Below, one piece after another: positions 1 through 5,881 of a DNA stretch of 5,900 nt (position 1 is its first letter; every line of letters starts with the position of its first letter). The translations under genes were made by a program, and so were the position numbers. The stretch covers positions 1-5,900 of the forward strand of contig CAZUCI010000092.1 of the NCBI GenBank assembly GCA_964619485.1, in the 5' to 3' direction. The stretch comes from UBA2882 sp964619485 (GTDB lineage Bacteria > Bacillota > Clostridia > Lachnospirales > Lachnospiraceae). The notes beneath the pieces are model-generated. The model searched no databases. It saw nothing but the letters and a program-made list of their open reading frames with translations, and had not been told where the DNA came from.

Positions 1-66
1 AAAGCACCTTTATTTCATTGCAGGAAACAGATAGCAATCAATCAGGAAAGAGGAGGTGAATGAAAA

Positions 67-285
67 ATGATGACGTTAGTATTTACAATACTTATGCTGA
101 TGGTTTTTGGAAAGCTTTTAATTTTTGCTTTCAAGGCAAGCTGGGGAATTTTGAAAATTCTGTTTACATTAGTCTTTTTGCCAATCATTTTAATTGCAAT
201 GGTATGCTCAGGACTTATATATGTAGCAATAATCTTACTAATCATTGGGGGGATTATCAGTTTATTTACGGGAAAGAAGTGCTGA
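67..285 (+). CDS. Small hydrophobic membrane protein, function unknown
   Basis: Encodes 72 residues, mostly hydrophobic. Residues about 4-22 and 32-66 can form two or three membrane-spanning helices, separated by a short amphipathic stretch with Lys/Trp (KASWG, about 23-27). The tail is short and basic (GKKC). The start is chosen because a near-perfect Shine-Dalgarno, AGGAGGTGA at 51-59, lies 7 bases upstream. A second ATG directly follows, so translation may begin at codon 2. The overlapping frame opening at 60 would have its start touching the Shine-Dalgarno and encodes no recognisable protein. No signal-peptide cleavage site or enzymatic motif is visible. Small proteins of this kind are widespread in Clostridia, but I know of no assigned function. 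It lies 70 bases upstream of the NYN gene on the same strand, with no obvious promoter between, so co-transcription is possible. Confidence 0.7.
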   Translation: MMTLVFTILMLMVFGKLLIFAFKASWGILKILFTLVFLPIILIAMVCSGLIYVAIILLIIGGIISLFTGKKC

Positions 286-355
286 GGTTTACTTTAAAAG
301 GTGATACTATGTTTGAAGTATTATAGTGATTATCAATATAGTAAGGAGATTTTAT

Positions 356-883
356 ATGGGTGATGATGCAGAGCTGTGGATTGAATCAGGAGGAGACCCC
401 ACCACTTTGGTTAAAGATGATTATTGGTGGTGGGATGATGAATTTGAACCTGTTCAAAGGAGTGTTAAAAAGAAGAATACAATGCTTTTTATCGACGCAG
501 AAAGTGTGAGTGCAAAGCATTGTTCACATATTATTGGTCAGTGTAATAGTGTTGGTAATTTATATGAATCCAGATATTATGCATTGCAGAAAGATAATAG
601 TACAGCTGCATGGAAAGATGCGGCGAGACTATATTCTATCAAACCTATTCTTTTATGTGGAGAATCATTACCCAATAAGGTTGATAAAAAGATTATTAAA
701 GATATCAGGCGGGTTATTGAAACAAACAAGTCTATTGATATTTTCTGTATTGCATCAAGAGATGGAGATTTTTCTGAAATTGTAGAATTTATTCGCACAA
801 AGAAAAAACGTGCAATTGTTTTAGCAACAAAAAATACGTCGAAGATGCTTAAGAGTAAAGCAAGCGAAATAAGGGGAATATAG
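356..883 (+). CDS. NYN-domain (PIN-like) putative ribonuclease
   Basis: Encodes 175 residues. The NYN fold runs from about residue 42 to the end. It opens with a hydrophobic strand and acidic residue (MLFIDAES, Asp47), has a middle Lys-Val-Asp-Lys region (Asp110), and carries the family signature IASRDGDF (Asp136, Asp138). A strand-loop (RAIVLATKNTS) resembling the end of LabA/NYN domains follows. In known NYN/PIN proteins these acidic residues bind metal and cleave RNA, so a cytoplasmic metal-dependent RNase is the likely role; the substrate is unknown. The first 40 residues are an unusual acidic, tryptophan-rich extension (YWWWDDEFEP at 23-32) outside the fold. The ATG at 356 is preferred over the in-frame GTG at 326 because AAGGAG at 343-348 sits 7 bases before it. 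The protein ends almost directly after the domain. No partner gene identifies a pathway. Confidence 0.8.
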   Translation: MGDDAELWIESGGDPTTLVKDDYWWWDDEFEPVQRSVKKKNTMLFIDAESVSAKHCSHIIGQCNSVGNLYESRYYALQKDNSTAAWKDAARLYSIKPILLCGESLPNKVDKKIIKDIRRVIETNKSIDIFCIASRDGDFSEIVEFIRTKKKRAIVLATKNTSKMLKSKASEIRGI

Positions 884-898
884 ATAAAACAACTCAAC

Positions 899-1612
899 TC
901 AGCTGAGGAGATCCTTATGTCCCTGTCCGTCGTTTTCCATGAAATAGACAGTCAGCTTCCCCTCGCTGTCACATGTGGCGAGCAGAACATCTGCAACGGA
1001 GGAGCAGCCTAAGGTGGAAAGCTCTTTTAAGAGCCAGTCTTTATCCTTTTCAATGTTAGTTAGATCCTGATACATGATTTTTCCGTCCAGGATTACATTG
1101 GCAGCCAGGCCGGTGGGAGTGGGGATAAGAGATAAATCGGAAGGAGTGGCATTGCGGAACATTGCTTTAGGCTGAAAGCTTATTTTTCCATTTACCTCAA
1201 AGACGGCACTTTGCAGCTGAGAAATATCAAAATAGCCATTGATACGGCATTGCTCCAGAAACTCTGTGAGGTCCAGCTTGGCTTTCCTGAAATTTTCCAG
1301 ATAGAGATTATTGCCTTTTAAAAGAATAATGGGTTTGCCGTCGATTAATCTGCGGGTACGGATACTTTTACTGCAAATAAAAGATAAAAGAGCAGTTCCA
1401 ACTCCGTAGACGATCATTGCAGTCAGGGGCTGAAGAAAGTTTTCCTCCAAAGAGGTAGCCATCTCGGCGGCGATGGAGCCAATTGTAATCCCGTTAATAT
1501 AATCAAACATGGACATTTCGGAAATTTCTCTCCGCCCCATGAGCTTTGCCAACAGAAAAAGTGTCGTGAGAGAACCAATGGATAAAAAGATTACATGGAT
1601 AATTTCATTCAT
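899..1612 (-). CDS. YetF/DUF421 family membrane protein
   Basis: Encodes 237 residues. The N-terminus has three predicted membrane helices (about 4-24, 37-54 and 60-82), with the family-typical KLMGRREISEMSMFDYINGITIGS segment split across helices 1 and 2. A cytoplasmic DUF421 domain follows, with DGKPIILLKGN at about 91-101, the dLTEFLEQCRINGYFDI region at about 114-130, and FEVNGKISFQ at 138-147. These are the hallmarks of B. subtilis YetF/YkjA/YdfR-like proteins. Some relatives (2Duf proteins) are spore inner-membrane proteins linked to heat resistance; most have no known activity. The ATG at 1612 is supported by GGAGG about 7 bases upstream on the minus strand (1618-1622). It is convergent with the NYN gene, with only 15 bases between stops and no clear hairpin terminator. 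Its upstream region carries a sigma-G-like promoter, which would fit a forespore role, but this is inference. Confidence 0.88.
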   Translation of the reverse strand: MNEIIHVIFLSIGSLTTLFLLAKLMGRREISEMSMFDYINGITIGSIAAEMATSLEENFLQPLTAMIVYGVGTALLSFICSKSIRTRRLIDGKPIILLKGNNLYLENFRKAKLDLTEFLEQCRINGYFDISQLQSAVFEVNGKISFQPKAMFRNATPSDLSLIPTPTGLAANVILDGKIMYQDLTNIEKDKDWLLKELSTLGCSSVADVLLATCDSEGKLTVYFMENDGQGHKDLLS

Positions 1613-1656
1613 AGTTATCCTCCAAATTGTTTAATCCAAATAAAAGAAATTACTGA

Positions 1657-1685
1657 TAGTATGATATTTTTTGAAATTAAAATAC
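1657..1685 (-). promoter_or_regulatory. Candidate sigma-G-like promoter of the DUF421 gene
   Basis: On the minus strand, CATACTA (1657-1663) matches the B. subtilis sigma-G -10 consensus CATWHTA. GTATT (1681-1685) is a 4/5 match to the -35 consensus GHATR, with a 17-base spacer. It lies about 45 bases upstream of the start codon. The region is very A+T rich, so a chance match is possible; CATACT could alternatively be a weak sigma-A -10. Confidence 0.4.
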
Positions 1686-1706
1686 ATAAATTTAATAGAT
1701 AGTTCA

Positions 1707-1735
1707 TTGTTTCTGACCGGGAAAGGATTTATAAT
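1707..1735 (+). promoter_or_regulatory. Sigma-A-type promoter of the zinc-ribbon gene
   Basis: TTGTTT (1707-1712), a 17-base spacer and a perfect TATAAT (1730-1735) form a good housekeeping promoter. Transcription would start near 1742, about 35 bases before the zinc-ribbon ATG. It sits back to back with the promoter proposed for the divergent DUF421 gene, so the two share one 165-bp regulatory spacer. Confidence 0.65.
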
Positions 1736-1777
1736 GTAAAAAACGATATGTGTAGTGGATTCGACAGGAGGAAAAAT

Positions 1778-2182
1778 ATGGATTTCTTAAGCAAGGTATC
1801 TGCAAAAGCAGAAGAGACGATTCAAACTATAAAAGAGAGCGAAGTAACAAAAAAGGCAAAGAATTATGCAGAGATTCCAGGACTTCAGATTCAGGTTGGC
1901 AAATGTGAGAACCTGGTAAGAAAGTCCTATGAGGAAATAGGGGCAGCCTATTATAAGGCACACAAGGATGAAGAACAGGATGAATTTGCAGTTCCATTTT
2001 CTGTTATTCGTGAGAATCTTAGTAAAATAGGGCAGTTGAAGGCTGAGATTGAAGAGAAGAAGAGTGGAGAAGAGCCTGCAGCAGAAGCAGAAATTCACAG
2101 TGAGGAAAAGATTTGCCCAATCTGTGGAAGATGTATGGCTGGTGATGCGGCTTTCTGCAGTGTCTGCGGACACCAGTTTTAG
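1778..2182 (+). CDS. Coiled-coil protein with C-terminal zinc ribbon
   Basis: Encodes 134 residues in three parts. Residues 1-95 are charged and helix-forming, probably partly coiled coil, with a GKCENLVRKSYEEIGAAYYKAH core at about 41-62 typical of small Firmicute zinc-ribbon proteins. Residues 96-110 are an acidic Ala/Glu linker. The C-terminus is a zinc ribbon with CPIC (Cys113, Cys116) and CSVCG (Cys127, Cys130) pairs plus an extra Cys119. No membrane segment or catalytic motif is present, so a cytoplasmic binding or scaffold role is likely, but the partner is unknown. The ATG at 1778 is chosen because AGGAGG (1766-1771) lies 6 bases upstream. The in-frame ATG at 1748 would place this Shine-Dalgarno inside the gene and lies close to the predicted transcription start. 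It appears monocistronic, ending 17 bases before a strong terminator. Confidence 0.85.
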   Translation: MDFLSKVSAKAEETIQTIKESEVTKKAKNYAEIPGLQIQVGKCENLVRKSYEEIGAAYYKAHKDEEQDEFAVPFSVIRENLSKIGQLKAEIEEKKSGEEPAAEAEIHSEEKICPICGRCMAGDAAFCSVCGHQF

Positions 2183-2199
2183 AATCTCTCATATACAAT

Positions 2200-2234
2200 A
2201 AAAAAGCAGATGCGATTTTGACATCTGCTTTTTT
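2200..2234. terminator. Bidirectional rho-independent terminator
   Basis: An inverted repeat has a GCAGATG/CATCTGC core (2206-2212 and 2222-2228) around a 9-base loop. It is flanked by six A's (2200-2205) on the left and six T's (2229-2234) on the right. Read rightward it ends the zinc-ribbon transcript; read leftward the same structure ends the dnaD-dnaC-prs operon, 45 bases after the prs stop. Confidence 0.9.
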
Positions 2235-2291
2235 ATGTTACAGGATATTACACTTGCTTCTTTTTATGTTACAGGATATTACACTTGCTTC
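2230..2291. repeat. 31-bp tandem direct repeat at the prs 3' end
   Basis: Two perfect adjacent copies (2230-2260 and 2261-2291) are followed by a 7-base partial third copy (TTTTTAT, 2292-2298). Copy 2 contains the last codons of prs (coding KQV and stop) plus downstream sequence. Copy 1 is a silent duplicate of the same segment, lying between the prs stop and the terminator. The T5 run at each junction suggests duplication by replication slippage. With only two copies and no spacers it is not a CRISPR array. Confidence 0.95.
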
Positions 2292-3463
2292 TTTTTATAT
2301 TTGGATACCAGATTCTGAATACGGTCATTGGGATTCAGTAAATCACTGATGGAAGCATCGTGATTTAAGGTGTCAATCAAGTAAGCCACATATTTGCTCA
2401 TATCACAGTTGATATAGTAAGGACGCTGTAAGAGATCAGGGGTTTGATAAATCAGGTTTGTGGTGAGAACCCTGTCGATATCGCCTTTTTCAAATGCTTC
2501 ATCAAACTTGGAAAGACCGTTGGTGAACAATCCAAAGGTAGCACAGATAAAGATTCGTTTTGCTTTTCTCTTCTTTAATTCAGTGGCAACCTCCAGAACA
2601 CTTTCTCCGGAAGAAATCATATCATCAATTACAATAATATCCTTGCCCTCTACGCTGGAACCGAGAAATTCATGAGCAACGATAGGGTTTCTGCCATTTA
2701 CAATGGTGGTATAATCGCGTCGTTTATAGAACATGCCCATGTCGAGACCAAGTACGTTGGCGATGTAGATAGCACGGCTCATACCGCCCTCGTCCGGACT
2801 GACTACCATCATGTTGGAAGAATCAATGGTTAAATCCTTTATATTTTTAAGCAGTCCCTTGATAAACTGGTATGCAGGCTGTACTGTTTCAAAACCATGA
2901 AGAGGAATGGCATTCTGAACACGCGCATCATGTGCATCAAAGGTAATAATGTTATCGACGCCCATATTGACAAGCTCCTGGAGTGCAATTGCACAGTCCA
3001 GAGATTCCCTTGTGCTTCTCTTATGCTGTCTGCTCTCATAGAGGAATGGCATGATAACGGTGATACGTCTTGCCTTTCCGCCAACGGCAGCAATAATACG
3101 CTTTAAGTCCTGATAGTGGTCGTCTGGAGACATATGATTGTCATGACCGCAGAGGGAGTAGGTTAAAGAATAGTTTGCCACATCAACAAGCAGGTATAAA
3201 TCTGTACCACGAACGGATTCTAAGATAACACCCTTGGCTTCACCGGAACCAAAACGGGGAACCTTTGTCTGAAGCAGATAGGAATCACGCTGATAGCCTT
3301 TAAAAGCAAGCGATTCGCTGTGTGCATTTTTTCGCTCGGTACGCCAGTCAACCAGATACTGATCCACCTTTTCTCCCAGACCTTTACAGCCTTCCAGGGC
3401 AATGATTCCCAATGAACCGACGGGAATGGTTTCCAGATTTCTCATTTCTTCACGTTTGGACAT
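2279..3463 (-). CDS. prs: Ribose-phosphate pyrophosphokinase (PRPP synthetase), long clostridial form
   Basis: Catalyses ribose 5-phosphate + ATP to PRPP + AMP in the cytoplasm, feeding purine, pyrimidine, His, Trp and NAD synthesis. Visible motifs are ESVRGTDLYLL (82-92), the ATP-binding PFLYESRQHKR (139-149), DAHDARVQNAIP (176-187, keeping the metal-binding His), SPDEGGMSRA (222-231), the catalytic-loop KRR (247-249), and the PRPP-binding loop VIDDMISSGES (278-288). It has 394 residues against about 315 for the classical enzyme. The extra length lies in an N-terminal insertion before ESVRG (about 40-80) and a longer C-terminus. The PRPP loop has SSGES where classical enzymes have dTgGT, so it is a divergent subgroup. 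The ATG at 3463 has GAGGAA upstream, overlapping the dnaC stop region; a later in-frame ATG (codon 7) has a weaker site. Last gene of the operon, 12 bases after dnaC. The family is certain; kinetics and regulation are not. Confidence 0.93.
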   Translation of the reverse strand: MSKREEMRNLETIPVGSLGIIALEGCKGLGEKVDQYLVDWRTERKNAHSESLAFKGYQRDSYLLQTKVPRFGSGEAKGVILESVRGTDLYLLVDVANYSLTYSLCGHDNHMSPDDHYQDLKRIIAAVGGKARRITVIMPFLYESRQHKRSTRESLDCAIALQELVNMGVDNIITFDAHDARVQNAIPLHGFETVQPAYQFIKGLLKNIKDLTIDSSNMMVVSPDEGGMSRAIYIANVLGLDMGMFYKRRDYTTIVNGRNPIVAHEFLGSSVEGKDIIVIDDMISSGESVLEVATELKKRKAKRIFICATFGLFTNGLSKFDEAFEKGDIDRVLTTNLIYQTPDLLQRPYYINCDMSKYVAYLIDTLNHDASISDLLNPNDRIQNLVSKYKKKQV

Positions 3464-3475
3464 GATGAAATTTCC

Positions 3476-4450
3476 TCACTTTCTCTTATCTTGAAATTTT
3501 TTAAGCATACGAATATCTCGTCCTTCAAATTTACAAAAGGTAAAATGGCTGCTAAGCCGGGAAAAAATTCTCTCAGAATAGCGTCTGTTCACTTCATCCA
3601 GAGTCAGATTGGTTGAAATAAGAGTCGCCTTCTGTAAAAGATCTCTATTGTTCAGACAGGTAAAGAAATCAGCCCGTCCGCGCTCGGTAATAGCCTCTGT
3701 CCCCAAATCATCTATAATCAGAAGGTCACAGTCTCTGATATCCTCCTGAAAGGAAAGGTACTTGTCCTTCTGGTCCGAAAAGCGGTAATCAACCAGATTT
3801 TTAAAAAGCTGGTCGGCACTCTGATACATTACAGAGCAGCCCTGTTCCATCAGCTCCTTGGCGATGCAGCAGGATAAAAAAGTTTTACCAGTACCAACAT
3901 TACCATAAAAAACAAGATTTTGATAGTCTGAGTTAAAATTTCTAATAAAATTCTGACTGATGGTTACAGCGTTTGTATAGGAAGCAGTTTCCGCTTCATT
4001 GAAATAGTCAAAGGAGAGAGTATCAAAATTCTGCGCCTCAATTAAATCGTAGATACCGGAAAGCTGAAATAAAAGCTTTGTCTGTGCTTCCTTAAAGCAG
4101 GTGCATTTTTCATGGGAATCAGGAAGAAAACCGGTATCCCTGCATTTTTTACAATGATAAATTGGTCTGAGATAATCAGCGGGGTAGCCGGCGGCAATTA
4201 ACAGAGCGTCCCTCTTTTGAGATAATGCCTCTGCCTGAGCGGAATAATCTGACACAGGAGAAGAGTCCACATCTAGAAGGCTTTTGACCCGATTCAGACG
4301 CAGCTCGTGAAGCGCCTCGTCCGCCTTGAAATAGGCAGGCACTTTCTCTTTGATTTCAGCTTCTCTTTGAAGATGTATGCGGTTGTTTTCGAAGCGGACT
4401 GCATCGTACCGCTGAGTGATGGAATCATATTGCTTGTTGGTTAAGCCCAT
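3476..4450 (-). CDS. dnaC: DnaC/DnaI-type replicative helicase loader, AAA+ ATPase
   Basis: Encodes 324 residues. Residues 1-95 are a charged helical region, probably the helicase-interacting part. A four-cysteine zinc finger follows (Cys100, Cys103, Cys116, Cys118), as in the N-terminal domain of Bacillus DnaI. The AAA+ domain has Walker A GNVGTGKT (183-190), Walker B LLIIDD (243-248), sensor-1 STN (279-281) and the RRYSERIFSRLSSH box (289-302) that supplies the arginine finger. In Firmicutes this protein loads the DnaB-type helicase at the origin or at restarted forks, working with DnaD. IstB transposition ATPases have a similar core, but the zinc finger and the dnaD neighbour favour the helicase loader. 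The start at 4450 has GGAGG about 6-7 bases upstream. It lies 17 bases downstream of dnaD and 12 upstream of prs, so it is the middle gene of the operon. Confidence 0.92.
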   Translation of the reverse strand: MGLTNKQYDSITQRYDAVRFENNRIHLQREAEIKEKVPAYFKADEALHELRLNRVKSLLDVDSSPVSDYSAQAEALSQKRDALLIAAGYPADYLRPIYHCKKCRDTGFLPDSHEKCTCFKEAQTKLLFQLSGIYDLIEAQNFDTLSFDYFNEAETASYTNAVTISQNFIRNFNSDYQNLVFYGNVGTGKTFLSCCIAKELMEQGCSVMYQSADQLFKNLVDYRFSDQKDKYLSFQEDIRDCDLLIIDDLGTEAITERGRADFFTCLNNRDLLQKATLISTNLTLDEVNRRYSERIFSRLSSHFTFCKFEGRDIRMLKKFQDKRK

Positions 4451-4467
4451 GATGATCCTCCATTTAT

Positions 4468-5556
4468 CTAATTATTTAACAGCATTTTCTCTAACGCGTC
4501 ATAGTCATAGCTTCGCTGTGCAAAATCGTTGAAGCCACCGTCCTTTACAGGGGTACGACCTGACTTGGAATGGGAGGCCTCAGCGGCATCGATTTCCTTA
4601 AGTGTATGGAAACCGCTTTCCTTCCATTTGGTAAGAATGGCATTGGCATATTGAAAACGATTGCGGTCTGTGGCAAGAACTGTTTTTTCACAGGCTTTGT
4701 TGATTAAGTCCAGACCAAAGCCGTATTCACCCAGCCATTTTTTAATATAGGTAACCTCTGCATCTGTGGGGTCACTGGTTTTGCCAAGACTTTTCATAAT
4801 GGTATAGACCTGTTTATCATATTTGTTGGTGCGGCTCTTTGCCTGTTTCACATTTGTAATATGGGAGTCAGACCAGTCAATAGCCACCTTTTCAATATAG
4901 GAGAACTGTTTTTTGCCTCTGCCCACACAATATTGAATGAGAAAGTCTATCAGATCAGAGGAGAAACCTAAGGTGTGATAAATAAAGAGCAGCGTTTCCA
5001 GATCGCTGCGGGAAAGAGGTTTCCCGATATACTGCTCTGTGATAAAGATAATCTGAGAGGTTTCCTCATCATCCTTGAAGGCAGCAAGCTCATCCGCAGA
5101 AAAAGAAATTTTGGGTGCCTGCTGATTTACCTTTAATATGACAGCCCGCTCCGGTGTGGAAGCTGCGGACACAACAGCAGAGGGTATGGAAGCAGCTGGT
5201 GCAGTCTCAGGCGTCTTTTCAACAACAGGCGTAGGGGCAGACTTCGTCTGTTCCATGCTCTTTGAAAAAGGAAGAAGGTGGATACCTGCAAGTGTCTGTG
5301 CACTTTCAAAATCCAGGGAGAGAAGCTTCTGCTTTTCCCAATAGCGGAGCGCACGGAGTACATCCTTTTCCGTATGATTAAATTTATCTGCAATATCAGA
5401 AATCGTGAAAGCACGGTGGGCACAGATCATGCGTACCAGATAAAGATAAATTTTAATCTGGGCATCATTGGCCTCAACCATATAGTTATCAATAAACTGA
5501 TTGGATATGACTGTCACATTTTCACTGTATTCCTGGTAAGTTTTCAATGGGTTCAT
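4468..5556 (-). CDS. dnaD: DnaD-family primosome protein with two DnaD domains
   Basis: Encodes 362 residues. Residues about 15-95 resemble the winged-helix N-terminal domain (ISNQFIDNYM, then DAQIKIYLYLVRMI and a helix-turn-helix region). Residues 101-137 are an Ala/Pro-rich flexible linker. Two DnaD (DDBH2) domains follow: about 170-240 with the motif YIEKVAIDW (220-228), and about 248-322 with YANAILTKW (303-311). Both keep the YxxxIxxxW signature known to bind single-stranded DNA. The C-terminal tail FNDFAQRSYDYDALEKMLLNN resembles a short motif often found at the end of clostridial DnaD-like proteins. DnaD acts in primosome assembly, remodelling DNA and recruiting the helicase and its loader; dnaC directly downstream supports this. 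The Firmicute DnaB initiation protein has a similar domain order, so DnaB-like is an alternative name. The ATG at 5556 is preceded by AGGTGA (5561-5566 on the plus strand) with about 4 bases spacing. Confidence 0.9.
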   Translation of the reverse strand: MNPLKTYQEYSENVTVISNQFIDNYMVEANDAQIKIYLYLVRMICAHRAFTISDIADKFNHTEKDVLRALRYWEKQKLLSLDFESAQTLAGIHLLPFSKSMEQTKSAPTPVVEKTPETAPAASIPSAVVSAASTPERAVILKVNQQAPKISFSADELAAFKDDEETSQIIFITEQYIGKPLSRSDLETLLFIYHTLGFSSDLIDFLIQYCVGRGKKQFSYIEKVAIDWSDSHITNVKQAKSRTNKYDKQVYTIMKSLGKTSDPTDAEVTYIKKWLGEYGFGLDLINKACEKTVLATDRNRFQYANAILTKWKESGFHTLKEIDAAEASHSKSGRTPVKDGGFNDFAQRSYDYDALEKMLLNN

Positions 5557-5596
5557 TTTATCACCTGACTATGATTCATTCTTTAAAGCAAGTGAA

Positions 5597-5625
5597 ATTA
5601 TAGCATAAAACCCATGGAAATGAAA
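5597..5625 (-). promoter_or_regulatory. Extended -10 promoter of the dnaD-dnaC-prs operon
   Basis: On the minus strand a perfect TATAAT (5597-5602) is preceded by TGC, giving an extended -10. A weak -35, TTTCAT (5620-5625), lies 17 bases further upstream. The start of transcription would be near 5590, leaving a leader of about 33 bases before dnaD. DnaA-box-like sequences begin about 45 bases upstream of the -35. Confidence 0.65.
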
Positions 5626-5669
5626 TAGCCAATTTGCCGGGAAACCGCATAAACACTGGATTTCATGGC

Positions 5670-5699
5670 TGTGAATAAAAATGTGGATAATGTGGATAA
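5670..5699 (-). promoter_or_regulatory. DnaA-box cluster A (three boxes)
   Basis: Read on the minus strand, TTATTCACA (5670-5678) and two perfect TTATCCACA boxes (5682-5690 and 5691-5699) stand in the same orientation. All three match the DnaA-box consensus TTATNCACA. The two perfect boxes abut with no gap. Three matches within 30 bases is far beyond chance and indicates a DnaA-binding array. Confidence 0.75.
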
Positions 5700-5772
5700 A
5701 TGGTTTGCATAACAGAGAAGCACAAGGTTATCAATTGAGTAAATATAGTATAAAATGTGGTTTTGATGTAAC

Positions 5773-5793
5773 AAAGGAGTAAAAGTTATGTAA
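5773..5793 (+). other. Shine-Dalgarno followed by a start-stop codon pair
   Basis: AAAGGAG (5773-5779) is followed after 8 bases by ATG (5788-5790) and immediately by TAA (5791-5793). This arrangement would let a ribosome initiate and terminate at once. No convincing promoter precedes it, so it may be a chance pattern or the remains of a gene start. Confidence 0.3.
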
Positions 5794-5799
5794 ATTGAA

Positions 5800-5856
5800 A
5801 TATCCACAATACCTGGTGCGTAACTTTCCCCAAAGGATTGTGGATACTGTGGATAA
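5800..5856. promoter_or_regulatory. DnaA-box cluster B (three boxes, mixed orientation)
   Basis: ATATCCACA (5800-5808, plus orientation, one mismatch to TTATCCACA) faces an abutting pair on the minus strand: GTATCCACA (5839-5847, one mismatch) and the perfect TTATCCACA (5848-5856). The gapless pairing repeats the design of cluster A. Confidence 0.65.
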
Positions 5857-5881
5857 AATTTTATTTTAAGAGGTTTTCACC

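Noticed and set aside
60..326. An 88-codon frame overlapping the small membrane protein
   Set aside because: Its ATG touches the Shine-Dalgarno, leaving no spacing. The product has no coherent features, while the +1 frame gives a clean hydrophobic protein.
326..355. GTG start extending the NYN protein by 10 codons
   Set aside because: It would place the AAGGAG site inside the coding region; the ATG at 356 has ideal spacing.
898..907. CTCAGCTGAG palindrome between the convergent NYN and DUF421 genes
   Set aside because: It has no loop and no adjacent T run, so I do not call it a terminator; it overlaps the end of the DUF421 coding region.
1748..1777. Earlier ATG for the zinc-ribbon gene
   Set aside because: It lies a few bases after the predicted transcription start and lacks a ribosome binding site, whereas the ATG at 1778 has AGGAGG.
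2230..2291. Direct repeats as a CRISPR array
   Set aside because: There are only two copies, with no spacer between them, and one overlaps the prs coding end.
3476..4450. IstB-type transposition ATPase
   Set aside because: No transposase gene or terminal repeats are nearby. The N-terminal zinc finger and dnaD neighbour fit a helicase loader.
5735..5754. TTGAGT and TATAAA as a rightward promoter
   Set aside because: The two hexamers are only 8 bases apart, which is incompatible with a sigma-A promoter, and no better -35 is present.
5598..5807. Open frame on the minus strand within the candidate origin
   Set aside because: It runs through DnaA boxes and the dnaD promoter, has a low-complexity Ile/Leu/Tyr-rich product, and lacks a convincing ribosome binding site.
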